From Neorhizobium vignae (lineage in GTDB: Bacteria; Pseudomonadota; Alphaproteobacteria; Rhizobiales; Rhizobiaceae), in the NCBI RefSeq assembly GCF_000732195.1, contig NZ_JNNU01000005.1, forward strand, positions 62,001 through 126,000: a DNA stretch of 64,000 nt, in the 5' to 3' direction. The position numbers were made by a program, and so were the translations under genes. Positions 29,232 through 40,072 of this stretch are shown one piece after another (within the stretch, counting starts at the first letter, position 1; each line of letters starts with the position of its first letter). A model generated the notes under the pieces. That model was given only the letters and a program-made list of their open reading frames with translations. It searched no databases and was not told the DNA's origin.

Positions 29232-30763
29232 GGCCGATCCCCCATGAGAGCGGCCCGTCTCCGGGGGAGGTTCGGAACGCGACGCAGGAGGACGGCTCGT
29301 ATGTGAGGCGGCAAAGTCCGGTGGGTCATCCACGCCGCCAGCAGCGAGCCGATCGCGGCCGGAATGGATGACCAAGCTGCCGATTGCGGCCAGATTGCCA
29401 TGGCCAACAGGCTGGCGATGACCGGGAGGCCACCGCAAACGGATGCGGCGAAGGCATGGATTGGTATGCGCAATCGCAGCTTTTGGAGCACGGCGCGAGC
29501 GGCCACGGCATAGATCATGAAACTGGCGATCTCGGCCGCCAGCAGCGAGAAACCGGCGCCCGGCAACCCCCATGAGGTCAACGTCAGATAACAACCGATC
29601 GCCGTGATCAGCAGAGACGCGACGTTCGCGACGATCTGCGGCAGCAGAATATTGTTTCCCCGGACGACCGAAACCATAGGCTGGGCGAAACCGTAGACGA
29701 TAACGCAGGCGCAGAGTGAGCAGAACAGCAGCGGGTCCAGGTGGAAGTTGCCACGGGTCCACCACAGGAAAAGGCCGGGAGCCACCCACTGGAGCAGAAG
29801 GCAGGCCGGGCCGACGACGACCAACACGAAAATCCAGCTTAGAGTGACCACGGCTTCCGCCGGACCGCTCTTCCCTTCCCTCAGATAGCGCAAGAGTTCC
29901 GGCTCGACCGGACCCGCCAATGCGTTGATGCCCTGGGTCGCGATACTCGACAGCGTCCGGGTCGCAGTGAACGCTGCGAGAAGGCTGACGCCGGCCAGCG
30001 GTGCGATCAGCAGCCGGACGCCCTGCTGGTTTCCGATGGCAAGCAGTTCGCGGAACGATACGAACAGGCTCCTCGTGAGGTTGGACCAGCCCCTGCGCAG
30101 ATCGGGGGCGACGAAGCCGATTTCTTCGCGCCGCCAGAGACGAAAGCAGTCGAGATGCACGCCGATATTGACGACCACGTTGGCAACCGACGAGGCGATG
30201 ACGGCGTCGAGGACGTCGCCGCCGGAAAGGACTGCCGCGAGCGCCGCGAGGTTGAGGCACACCAGCAGCGCAAACCGCCACCACGCCATTCTCGCATAGT
30301 AGCCGAAAGGGATGAGCGCCCGCCCGAGGACGCCACCCACGGAGCTGGTGACGAACCAGGTGAGCGCATAGACGGTCATCGAGCCTGAAAGATCGTCCAT
30401 CAGCCCCGCAGGAACGAAATCTCCGAACAACGCATCAGCCCATCCGAAGGCGGGGACGGCCGTCCAGAAGCACAGCAGTGCGGCTCCCAGCAAAATGGCG
30501 GCCGGGATGGACGAAGCGAAGTCGCGCCTTACGGCATCCCTGGTGCCGAGGCGCTGAAACTCGTAGCCGAGGTAGTTCTGGTGGCCGAGGTCGAACACGA
30601 CGGAGAGGGAAAAAAGCGTTTGCAGCAGAACCCAGAGCCCGAATTGCTGCGCCGACCACCAGCCGAGCATGATCGGCACGCTGATCGTCTGGATCAGGAC
30701 ATTGGCGGCAAGCAACGCCCCATTGGCGATCGACCCTGAGATTAGCCGTACTGACACACTCAT
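29228..30763 (-). CDS. Wzx-like flippase, MOP superfamily
   Basis: A 511-residue membrane protein with 12-14 predicted helices and the internal two-half layout of the MOP exporter superfamily. It begins with a long N-terminal helix (SGSIANGALLAANVLIQTISVPIML) as in RfbX/Wzx proteins. It should move undecaprenyl-diphosphate-linked repeat units across the inner membrane for the adjacent polymerase. It lies 18 bp after the GT2-like gene and is coupled by ATGA to the polymerase gene. Confidence 0.85.
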   Translation of the reverse strand: MSVSVRLISGSIANGALLAANVLIQTISVPIMLGWWSAQQFGLWVLLQTLFSLSVVFDLGHQNYLGYEFQRLGTRDAVRRDFASSIPAAILLGAALLCFWTAVPAFGWADALFGDFVPAGLMDDLSGSMTVYALTWFVTSSVGGVLGRALIPFGYYARMAWWRFALLVCLNLAALAAVLSGGDVLDAVIASSVANVVVNIGVHLDCFRLWRREEIGFVAPDLRRGWSNLTRSLFVSFRELLAIGNQQGVRLLIAPLAGVSLLAAFTATRTLSSIATQGINALAGPVEPELLRYLREGKSGPAEAVVTLSWIFVLVVVGPACLLLQWVAPGLFLWWTRGNFHLDPLLFCSLCACVIVYGFAQPMVSVVRGNNILLPQIVANVASLLITAIGCYLTLTSWGLPGAGFSLLAAEIASFMIYAVAARAVLQKLRLRIPIHAFAASVCGGLPVIASLLAMAIWPQSAAWSSIPAAIGSLLAAWMTHRTLPPHIRAVLLRRVPNLPRRRAALMGDRP

Positions 30764-30781
30764 CGAAAACGCGACCTACGG

Positions 30782-31684
30782 CTACACGGTTGACCTTCTC
30801 AATAATTTTCGCGCGACGATGCGGACGTCCGTCGCACGGTCGGCAAGCATGTTTTCCAGGAAATCGACAAAACCGAGCGGTGCGGTTTCCTGGCTCGGGT
30901 TCATGAAATGGGAGGCGAAGGCGGGCTGCCTGTCCGAAAACCGGATCGCCTTCGGCCAGAACAGCGGCGTCACCGGATGAAGGTAGGAATGGGCGGGCGT
31001 CCATCCGAGCCATTTCAGCCGGAACCATTTTTTCGCATTCACCTGATGCGCATGGCCCCAGCTGGTGATCTTTTCCCACATCTCGGCATCGCTCATGACG
31101 TAACCGTAGTGGTAGCAGGGCGCATCGACGAGGATGGTCGCAGCAGGGGTGGTCTTTCGCGCCGTATCGAAGCGGACGCCGCTTTTGCAGCGGATCGCGA
31201 AGCCCGCGTTGATATCCCTGATCGAGCCATCGCCGCTGGTCAGCACCAGCTCGGGCGTTTTCCAGAAATTGTGCCATGGCGTCAGGATGCGGTCATACCT
31301 GCGGTCCGCCGCCATGAATGTGAGCAGCGTTTCCCAGCCGCTATCCAGATAGAACTCGTCGGCGTCCTGGATGACCAGCCAGTCGTAACCTTCGCGGATG
31401 GCTCGGTCGAGGCAGTCGTTGCGGGTGTCTTCCTCGGTTTCGAAGTCGCTGCAGATCACCTCGATCTCGCAACCCACGCCTTTTGCGCGGGCGGCGGCGA
31501 TTGCCTCCTCCACCTTTTCCCTGGTCGTAGGGTTTTTCTTTGTGACCCGGGAGCCTGGCAGATAGGCCCATGGACGCTCCGGAAGGACGATGAAGATCTT
31601 GTCGACGAAACGGCCGCAGTTCTCGACAACGTGCGGCAGAAAACGATCGACGTTGTAGGCGAGGATGTGGCCAGCGACCCTCAT
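30782..31684 (-). CDS. Glycosyltransferase of the GT2-like (Glyco_tranf_2_4) type
   Basis: A 300-residue GT-A-like protein. It starts MRVAGHILAYNVDRFLPHVV and has the metal-site sequence WLVIQDADEFY near residue 105, equivalent to the DxD. Conserved aromatics (LTPWHNFWKTPE, CYHYGYVMSDAEMWEKI) resemble enzymes that transfer sugars in surface glycan synthesis. Its ATG overlaps the stop of the WcaI-like gene (ATGA). Donor is unknown. Confidence 0.82.
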   Translation of the reverse strand: MRVAGHILAYNVDRFLPHVVENCGRFVDKIFIVLPERPWAYLPGSRVTKKNPTTREKVEEAIAAARAKGVGCEIEVICSDFETEEDTRNDCLDRAIREGYDWLVIQDADEFYLDSGWETLLTFMAADRRYDRILTPWHNFWKTPELVLTSGDGSIRDINAGFAIRCKSGVRFDTARKTTPAATILVDAPCYHYGYVMSDAEMWEKITSWGHAHQVNAKKWFRLKWLGWTPAHSYLHPVTPLFWPKAIRFSDRQPAFASHFMNPSQETAPLGFVDFLENMLADRATDVRIVARKLLRRSTV

Positions 31685-32987
31685 GGCTCACCGCTGTCGA
31701 TGAGCTGCTTGATGGCGATGATGGCAGGTCGTTTTGAGAGGTTTTGGACCAGGACCGTCTGGACCTGTGGCTGCCATGTTTCCCGTTCCGACATCGCGCG
31801 AAAAATACAGGCCGCGAGGTTTTCCGGGTCGTTGGGCGGCGTGAGATAGACCGCGCTGCCGACGAACTGCGCCAGCTCCGTGCCCTCGTCGGCGGTGACG
31901 AGGACGGGCTTTCCCGATGCAAGCATGCCCCCGAGTTTCGACGGCAGCGTCAGGTCGGCGGCGCTCCTGTCCTGCGGCAGCACGTGCAGATCCGGCATGT
32001 TGAGGAAGGCGTTCAGCCGTGAATAGGGCTGGAAAGCCAGGAAACGGAGATTCTCAAGATGGCCGTAACGGGCTTCGAGTTCCGGCTTCTGCGGTCCCTC
32101 GCCTGATATCACGAAATGAATGCGCCGCTCGTCCTTCAGACGCTCGGCTGCGTCGAGCAGCACGTTCAAGCCCTGTTTGGCGCCGATGCTGCCTGAATAG
32201 AGAACGACGAAATCCTCGTGGCCGAAACCGAGTTCAGCCCGGTAGGGGCTCACGTCTTCCATGGGATGGAATTGCGCGAGATCCACCCAGTTGCGGACAA
32301 CGGATATTTTGGCGGCCGGAACGTCTTTCAGGGCGAGGCCTTCGGCCATGCTGTTGGAAATTGCGACCAGTTGGTCGAACCGGCCGAGCACGCTACGCTC
32401 GAAGGCATGGCCAAGTCTCTTCAGCCAAGTCTTGGAACTCAGGTGCCCGACGGCGAATGCCGCATCGACTTCCATGTCGTGGACGTGGAGCACGGTGCGG
32501 GCGCCGACCAATCTGGCGGCAAGCTGGGCCGCGGGAGCGGCAAACAGCGTCGGCTCGACGCAGAAGACCGTCGTCGGGCGGCGACGCAGGATCTGCCAGA
32601 AGACAACCGGCGCCGAGGTGAGCGCGAAGGAGAGCGGCGCCAGGAGCCGCCAGATACCCCTCATCCTTCGACGCAACACGAGCGGCACCCGCAGCACCGT
32701 GATGCGGCCCTCAGTGGCGGAGGAATAGCGGTTCCGATATCCGGCCTGGACCGACCAGCCGGGATAATGTGGCGGCGTCGTCACCACCGTGACGTCCATG
32801 CCCTCGGCGGCGAGATATTCGGCGATTTCGCCGGTATATTTGCCGACGCCGGCAGTCTCCGGCGCGTAGTTCATCGCATAGACGACCACGCTTTTGCGTG
32901 GCGATGTGGCAGCTGCCGTAGCCAGCCCCGGTGCGGCGTCGAACGTTTGTTCGCATTCGTCGCTGAGGGGCTGGGCGGCTGCTGTCA

Positions 32988-32988
<1 letters not shown>
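31681..32988 (-). CDS. WcaI-like GT4 fucosyl/glycosyltransferase
   Basis: A 435-residue GT-B protein similar in layout to WcaI of colanic acid clusters. After a 30-residue polar leader it reads VVVYAMNYAPETAGVGKYTGE, then TPPHYPGWSVQAGYRNRYSS, the WcaI-type N-terminal pattern. The donor domain has VVLYSGSIGAKQGLNVLLDA and LPSKLGGMLASGKPVLVTAD. WcaI is associated with fucose addition in enteric bacteria; here the gene directly follows gmd and fcl, which fits but does not prove a GDP-fucose donor. The ATG at 32986-32988 shares TGATG with the fcl stop. A longer upstream reading lies inside fcl. Confidence 0.85.
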
Positions 32989-35064
<2,076 letters not shown>

Positions 35065-35293
35065 CTAACGGAACCCGTCAGTCTTTAAGTGAAACGTGCA
35101 CGTCGATGCGCGCAATGTGCCAGTCGCAAGCACTGGGAACACCGTTGTGATGCCCCCCGGAATGCGGCGAATCCGAGACATACAGTGATTCGTAGCATCC
35201 TGGGCTTATGCCAAACATTGCAGTGAAACGCTTCAGAAAAGATCATCGGCTGTTGTCAGGCTTCTCCCCTGTCGTTTTGATCCTGGTTACGGT

Positions 35294-35315
35294 GCCGATG
35301 GAAACCGGCATCGGC
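35294..35315 (-). terminator. Hairpin immediately after the kinase gene
   Basis: A 7-bp stem (GCCGATG / CATCGGC) with an 8-base loop directly follows the kinase stop codon on the minus strand. It has no T tract, so it is at best an attenuating or Rho-assisted site between the export/kinase genes and gmd. The remaining 230 bp up to gmd (35,059-35,293) contain no gene and probably hold the gmd promoter, which I cannot place. Confidence 0.35.
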
Positions 35316-36137
35316 TCAGGACGCATTTTCGTGGTAATAGTGTGAGTAACGCGAAGCGTAATAGTCCGCCGACCCGTATCCCTCGTAAAGTTTCATCTTG
35401 CCGGCGTCGACCTTGTTGAGGATGACGCCGAGGCAACGGCCGGCAATCTGTGCCTCCGCATTCAGGGTATCCTTCACGGCTTTTCGGGATGTCCCGCCCC
35501 ATTCGACGACCATGACGAAGCCGTCGACACGCGGGGCGATGGCCCTCGCATCAACGACGGGGCCGAGCGGTGGCAGGTCCAGAACGACATAGTCGAACTC
35601 GCCGGCGACCTGCGCCAAAAGTCTGGCCATCGCGGCCGATGCCAGAATCTCGGACGAATGCGGTATCCGCCGCCTGACGACGGCCGGGAGGAACCTCAGG
35701 CCGGTATCGGGATCGGTCAACATCGCGGAGGCCGGCGCGCGGCCCTCCAGCAGAACTTCGAGCAGTCCTTCTTCCGCATGCTGGCCGAGCGCCCTCGTGG
35801 CGCCCGGATTGCGCAGGTCCGCATCGATCAGCAGAACACTCGCGCTTCCGGCAAGCGCCTGGGCGAAATTCATGGCGATCGTCGATTTCCCCTCGCCGGG
35901 TAGCACGGAGACGATACCGATGACCTTGTGAGGCCTGTCGATATGCACGTCCGCCGCGATCCTGGCGCTGCGCAAAGTCTCGGCAAAGGCGGAGGACGGA
36001 TGCTCGGTTGCAAAACCGGCTACCGCGTTTTTCCTGTAGACCTCTCCCGTCATCGGCTCCGTGGGTAGCCTCCGGCCCGGCTGCGGTTCCACCAGCGGTA
36101 CCGATCCGAGATATTCGAGGCCCAGAACGTCCCTCAC
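35316..36137 (-). CDS. Tyrosine autokinase domain of a split Wzc/ExoP-like protein
   Basis: This 273-codon segment is the BY-kinase half of a polysaccharide co-polymerase. Walker A is VSVLPGEGKSTIAMN, A' is VLLIDADLRNP, Walker B is FDYVVLDLPP, and the C-terminus has a Tyr cluster (LYEGYGSADYYASRYSHYY). The same frame continues upstream without a stop through the missing second transmembrane helix (LSLVLALCLALGCGVGGAVGAF) to the repeat at 36,268-36,282. There it should join the N-terminal half. A GTG at 36135-36137 overlaps the upstream TGA as GTGA, so a free kinase might be translated, but it would lack the membrane helix. In intact proteins cycles of Tyr phosphorylation control chain length and export. 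Confidence 0.8.
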   Translation of the reverse strand: MRDVLGLEYLGSVPLVEPQPGRRLPTEPMTGEVYRKNAVAGFATEHPSSAFAETLRSARIAADVHIDRPHKVIGIVSVLPGEGKSTIAMNFAQALAGSASVLLIDADLRNPGATRALGQHAEEGLLEVLLEGRAPASAMLTDPDTGLRFLPAVVRRRIPHSSEILASAAMARLLAQVAGEFDYVVLDLPPLGPVVDARAIAPRVDGFVMVVEWGGTSRKAVKDTLNAEAQIAGRCLGVILNKVDAGKMKLYEGYGSADYYASRYSHYYHENAS

Positions 36138-37597
36138 CTGATCGCCTGTGCGGAAGAACCGATCCCGGAACTCGCGGAAGGCCCCGACCGCTCCGCCGAC
36201 GCCGCAGCCGAGTGCGAGGCAGAGCGCCAGGACCAGCGACAGCCGCGGCTCGCTCGCAGCCGTCGGCGGCGCGGCGCGGCGCGGGAGATGATGCGCGCTT
36301 CCGTGACGGGGAAGGACTGTTGCTGCACGGCTTCCTGATAACGCTGCAGAAAAGTCTGGTAGAGGTTCCGATAGGTTTCGGACGCCCGTTCGAGCTCCCG
36401 CAGCTGCACCTGCGTTTCACCGGCGGTGACGCTGACATCGGTGGCGTTGCTGACGCCGAGGGTGATCTGGCGCTCGCGGGACTGCGCGACTTCAAGCTCG
36501 CTTTGATAGCTCCCGGCGATCCGCCTGAGTTCGTCGAACATCAGTCGGTCATATTCCGCCATCTCCTGGCGAAGGCGGGCGACCTGGGCATGGCCCTCCC
36601 CCAGCCGCCTTGAGATCTCGGCCTCCCGTTTCGACGATTCCAGGTATTTTTCGCGCAGCGAGCTGATCACGGAACTGTCCAGCGCATCGGTGACGATCGC
36701 CTCACTTTGCCCCCGCGCGATGATCGCCTCGATGCGGTCGAAGCGTGCCCGGGCTCTGGCGGTATCGGCCCGTGCCACGATCAGCGCGCTGTTCAGCTCC
36801 GTGAGCTGTTGGTCGGATACGAGCCTGTCGTTGGCGGTGACAAGGCCGTTTTCGGCGCGAAACCGTTGGACCGCGAGATCCGATTCCAGCGAGCGCTGCC
36901 GCAATTCCTCGATGCGCTGCTGCAGCCAGTTGCCGGCCCGCCTTGTGGCATCGTATTTGGCGTCGAGCTTGTCGGTCAGATAGGCATCCGCAATCGCGCC
37001 GGCGACCGCTGGGGCAAGGCGCGGCGATGTTGCCGTGAACCCGATTTCCAGGACGTAGGAACGGCCGACGCGCGAAACCTTCATATTACCGAGAAGGCTC
37101 GCGAGCGCCTCGCGGCGGCCCGTCTCGATCCGGTCGAGGCGTGACTGGCTATTGCCGCCCAGCCATCGCCGGACGTTGAAGATCGCCCGTATGTCGGAGA
37201 CGACCGCAAGCACCGGGTTCCGGCGGCCGGCCATGAATTCCGGATCATCCTGCAGCTTCAGCCTGTCGACCGCCGCCAGGCCGATCGTCTCGGATCGCAA
37301 AAGCTCGACCTGGCTGAGGACCGATGCCTCGTCGTCTAGGACCCCGCCAATCGTCGACAATTGCTCGACGACCTGCCGGTTGCCGCGGTCGATCAGCACG
37401 CTGGTTCTGGCGGTATATCGGGGTACGGAGGTCAAGACGTAACCCAGGCCGAGCACCATGAATACCGCGACGCAGAGGCCGGCCACGCGCCACTGCCGCC
37501 GGGCGATGGCGATCAGGCTGTCCAGATCCAGTTCAGGAACCTCTTCCCCGCGGGGCTCCTGCTGGTGGCGCGTGAGAAAAACGGGCCGCTGGTTCAT
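36134..37597 (-). CDS. Wzz/co-polymerase half of a split Wzc/ExoP-like protein
   Basis: The reading frame codes 487 residues. The first 440 are a normal polysaccharide co-polymerase: transmembrane helix 1 (WRVAGLCVAVFMVLGLGYVL), the Wzz domain (YTARTSVLIDRGNRQVVEQ), and long coiled coils ending in YQTFLQRYQEAVQQQ and EARIISRAAP. The PCP-2a family expects the proline-rich entry to helix 2 next, but the frame turns into an Arg/Ser-rich tail (SRGCRWSWRSASHSAAAS) that stops at 36134. The switch is at a (GGCGC)3 tandem repeat; removing one unit gives APPTAASEP then helix 2 and the kinase. The ATG at 37597 is preferred over an upstream TTG. In this state the protein lacks helix 2 and the kinase. 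Confidence 0.82.
   Translation of the reverse strand: MNQRPVFLTRHQQEPRGEEVPELDLDSLIAIARRQWRVAGLCVAVFMVLGLGYVLTSVPRYTARTSVLIDRGNRQVVEQLSTIGGVLDDEASVLSQVELLRSETIGLAAVDRLKLQDDPEFMAGRRNPVLAVVSDIRAIFNVRRWLGGNSQSRLDRIETGRREALASLLGNMKVSRVGRSYVLEIGFTATSPRLAPAVAGAIADAYLTDKLDAKYDATRRAGNWLQQRIEELRQRSLESDLAVQRFRAENGLVTANDRLVSDQQLTELNSALIVARADTARARARFDRIEAIIARGQSEAIVTDALDSSVISSLREKYLESSKREAEISRRLGEGHAQVARLRQEMAEYDRLMFDELRRIAGSYQSELEVAQSRERQITLGVSNATDVSVTAGETQVQLRELERASETYRNLYQTFLQRYQEAVQQQSFPVTEARIISRAAPRRRRLRASRGCRWSWRSASHSAAASAERSGPSASSGIGSSAQAIR
36268..36282. repeat. Pentanucleotide tandem repeat (GGCGC)3 inside the co-polymerase/kinase gene
   Basis: There are three perfect GGCGC units on the plus strand, with a partial GGC before and GG after. 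On the coding strand they read as GCGCC units. Two units (or five) would keep the Wzz and kinase halves in one frame; the three present here shift it. Slipped-strand mispairing at such a site would give reversible switching. Confidence 0.8.
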
Positions 37598-37663
37598 CGC
37601 CTCGCCCCATCGATTTGAGAGGCGCAAAGCACCGGTGTGGAGCCGCCGCGAGCGGCCTGAAGG

Positions 37664-38860
37664 TCAATCGCGCCAGGCATCATGACTGCTCGCAATATCC
37701 CGGGTGGAGGCGGTGACCGAATTGAGGATGGTGAGGAATTTCACGAGCTCGACTGCATCGGCCGTCGATACGTAGATCACGTCCTTGTCCTGCATGGGAA
37801 ATTGCTGGACGGCGAAGAACGCGGCGGGATCACGCAGATTGGCGCGGAAGATCACCGGCACGTCCCGCGCCCTGAACCGGCTGACGTCGAGGCCGATATT
37901 GCGCAGAAGATCACGCTCCACGAGGCGGTAGAGCAGGACCGATCGCGGCTCGGCCTTGTCGTCGATAAGGCCGCCGGCCTTCGCCAAAGCCTCCCCGAGC
38001 GACAGATTGGAATCATCGAAATCGAAGCGTCCGCTTTCGCCGGTCAGGCCGAAGGCGAGGAAGGTCCGGCGATTGCGATCGACGAAGATCGTATCTCCCG
38101 GCTGCACATAGATATTCTCCTGCGGACGCTCGCTCAGCGTCCGATAAGCGACGGTGACGTTGCGGCCGCGGCGCTGGAGCGTCACCGTCGCCTCCTCCTT
38201 GGGGACACTCAAACCGCCTGCCTCGGAAATCACGTCGAGAATGCGTCCGCCGGCCGGGCTGAGTTCGATCTTCCTCGCCTGCTTGACGTCGCCCAGGACC
38301 GAAACGCCCATCGATCGGCTCGTCACAGTCGAGATGACCACCTGCGGTTCGATGGCGCGGTTGGCGAGCTGGTCTGCGATATCGAGCTGCACGGCATCGA
38401 CCGTGCGGCCGGCGGCCCTCACCTTGTTCGCGTATGGGACGCTCAATGTGCCGTCACGACCGATCGTCTGGTTCGGCAGGGTGATGTAATTGCCCGGACG
38501 GGCGCCGGCATCGGCGGGAATGAACAGGCCCCCGCTCTGCGCCTCGAAGACCGAAACCTGGACGACATCGCCAACACCGAGGGTGAGTGACGGCGGACCG
38601 CTGCTGCCAGAGCCGAAACCGGCAGTCAGGCCAGGCCCTGCCGATTTCGGCAGATGGGCGAGGACCGACTGATTGATATCGACGAGCGCATAGTCGATCC
38701 CGACCCTGCTGCCGGCGGCGGAAAATGCCTTCACGGTTGCATTGGCTTCAACGGCGGACGGATCCGGGCCGGACCTCGGCAGTCCCGTGCAACCGGACAG
38801 GAACGCAACAACAGCAAGCGTTAAAACAGCACCCAAGGACCTAAACATACGCCCCGCCAT
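37664..38860 (-). CDS. Wza-like outer-membrane polysaccharide export lipoprotein
   Basis: A 398-residue OPX-family protein that forms the outer-membrane exit channel with the co-polymerase. A lipoprotein signal with lipobox FLSGC ends near residue 23. The poly_export domain follows (SLTLGVGDVVQVSVFEAQSG, near 90), then two SLBB-type repeats (VSVLGDVKQARKIELSPAG and FGLTGESGRFDFDD). The C-terminus ends before any obvious outer-membrane helix. The ATG at 38858-38860 or the one at 38846-38848 (MFRSLG) could be the start; an upstream TTG is less likely. It lies 66 bp before the co-polymerase gene and is divergent from the phosphatase. Confidence 0.92.
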   Translation of the reverse strand: MAGRMFRSLGAVLTLAVVAFLSGCTGLPRSGPDPSAVEANATVKAFSAAGSRVGIDYALVDINQSVLAHLPKSAGPGLTAGFGSGSSGPPSLTLGVGDVVQVSVFEAQSGGLFIPADAGARPGNYITLPNQTIGRDGTLSVPYANKVRAAGRTVDAVQLDIADQLANRAIEPQVVISTVTSRSMGVSVLGDVKQARKIELSPAGGRILDVISEAGGLSVPKEEATVTLQRRGRNVTVAYRTLSERPQENIYVQPGDTIFVDRNRRTFLAFGLTGESGRFDFDDSNLSLGEALAKAGGLIDDKAEPRSVLLYRLVERDLLRNIGLDVSRFRARDVPVIFRANLRDPAAFFAVQQFPMQDKDVIYVSTADAVELVKFLTILNSVTASTRDIASSHDAWRD

Positions 38861-38877
38861 ACAACCCAAAGTATGGT

Positions 38878-38892
38878 ATCGGTTTAACCGAT
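38878..38892. promoter_or_regulatory. 15-bp palindrome upstream of the export gene
   Basis: ATCGGTT-T-AACCGAT is a perfect inverted repeat of 7-bp arms with a single central base, ending 18 bp before the export-gene ATG. It could be an operator for a dimeric regulator of the polysaccharide genes or a leader hairpin. The rest of the 302-bp divergent region (38,861-39,162) shows no clear promoter boxes or gene. Confidence 0.4.
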
Positions 38893-39162
38893 GAGCGGAC
38901 CCGCTGATTCTAAGGGGTTAACACGCGGCGAATCGAAAATCCGCATCCTGTTGCAAATCAACAACATGGATGGTTAATCCTTCGCTATCCACAGAATACA
39001 GGCCCTGAGGCGCTAAAGCTCTCGAACGGCCTTGTTCAGTTCCGAAACTGTCTCACATATGGCGGCTACGATCCCCGGTCAAAAGTCCGGGGCTTCGGAC
39101 GTTGTTAACACTCCTTCGGGCATCCACTTCTCATTGGCGGCACGATCGTCCATATCAGGCGG

Positions 39163-39957
39163 ATGGCGGTAAGCATGCGAAAGTTGACGGACTGGTTTTC
39201 GAGACGCCGCCCGGCCCGACAGCCGAGGCCTCGCCGCCGGATCGATCTCGGTCAGAACCCGCCTCCCTACCCGATCTATGCGATCGGCGACGTGCATGGC
39301 TGCATCGAGGAACTCAGGAATGCCGAGGCCCGCATCGCGCAGGACATGGCGGAGAACCATCGCCCCGGAATGGTCATCCTGCTCGGCGACTATGTCGATC
39401 GGGGTCCCGCTTCGAGCCAGGTCCTCGAACACCTGATCAGACCCAGCGAATATGGCCTGAGGCGGATTGCGCTCTGCGGCAACCACGACGACATTTTCTC
39501 GAAGTTCGTGGACGATCCCGAGCGTTATGCCGAATGGCTGGGAATGGGCGGCGAACAGACGCTTCTGTCCTATGGCATGGACCCCTACAATCTGGGCACG
39601 CGCCGCAAGAGGAACCGCGCCAAGCTCGGTGATCTGCTGATGGAGACCGTGCCGGTGCCGCACCGGAAGTTCCTCGCCAATCTTCCGGTCAGCCTCACGA
39701 TCGGCAAGCTCGTGTTCGTCCATGCGGGCCTGAGGCCGGGCATACCACTGCAACACCAGAGCGAGGAGGACATGCTCTGGATCCGCGAGGCGTTTCTCGC
39801 CACCGGGCCGCAGCTGCCGCTTCTCGTCGTCCACGGCCATACGCCGCACCCGGAACCCGACCTTGGGCCTGGCAGGATCGGCATCGATACCGGCGCCTAT
39901 TATTCCGGCAGGCTGACGGTCCTCAAGATCGACGGCGGCCGCTTCTCGTTCCTGTGA
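39163..39957 (+). CDS. PPP-family serine/threonine-type metallophosphoesterase
   Basis: A 264-residue protein with the full dinuclear-metal motif set: GDVHG (residues 42-46), GDYVDRG (75-81), GNHDD (about 105-109) and the downstream His sites in FVHAGLRPG and VHGHTPH. This is the pattern of PrpA/PrpE-like bacterial protein phosphatases. A basic N-terminus (RRRPARQPRPRRR) precedes the domain. An alternative ATG at 39175 has a better-placed GGCGG. It is divergent from the export/co-polymerase genes, so it may act on a phosphoprotein of that system, but ApaH-like or other substrates are possible. Confidence 0.85.
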   Translation: MAVSMRKLTDWFSRRRPARQPRPRRRIDLGQNPPPYPIYAIGDVHGCIEELRNAEARIAQDMAENHRPGMVILLGDYVDRGPASSQVLEHLIRPSEYGLRRIALCGNHDDIFSKFVDDPERYAEWLGMGGEQTLLSYGMDPYNLGTRRKRNRAKLGDLLMETVPVPHRKFLANLPVSLTIGKLVFVHAGLRPGIPLQHQSEEDMLWIREAFLATGPQLPLLVVHGHTPHPEPDLGPGRIGIDTGAYYSGRLTVLKIDGGRFSFL

Positions 39958-40072
39958 ACGACAGGGGATCGAGGCCACCGGAACAGCGGAGGCTTGATCA
40001 TCGATCCGAAGAAGCGTGTTATATCGGCGGCGGCGATCGAACGCCAGGCCGTCCTCGATCGGAAGCGGAGCC

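Noticed and set aside
27612..30284. 890-residue reading of the polymerase gene
   Set aside because: Its first 350 codons run through the flippase gene in another frame; the ATG overlapping the flippase stop gives a normal membrane protein.
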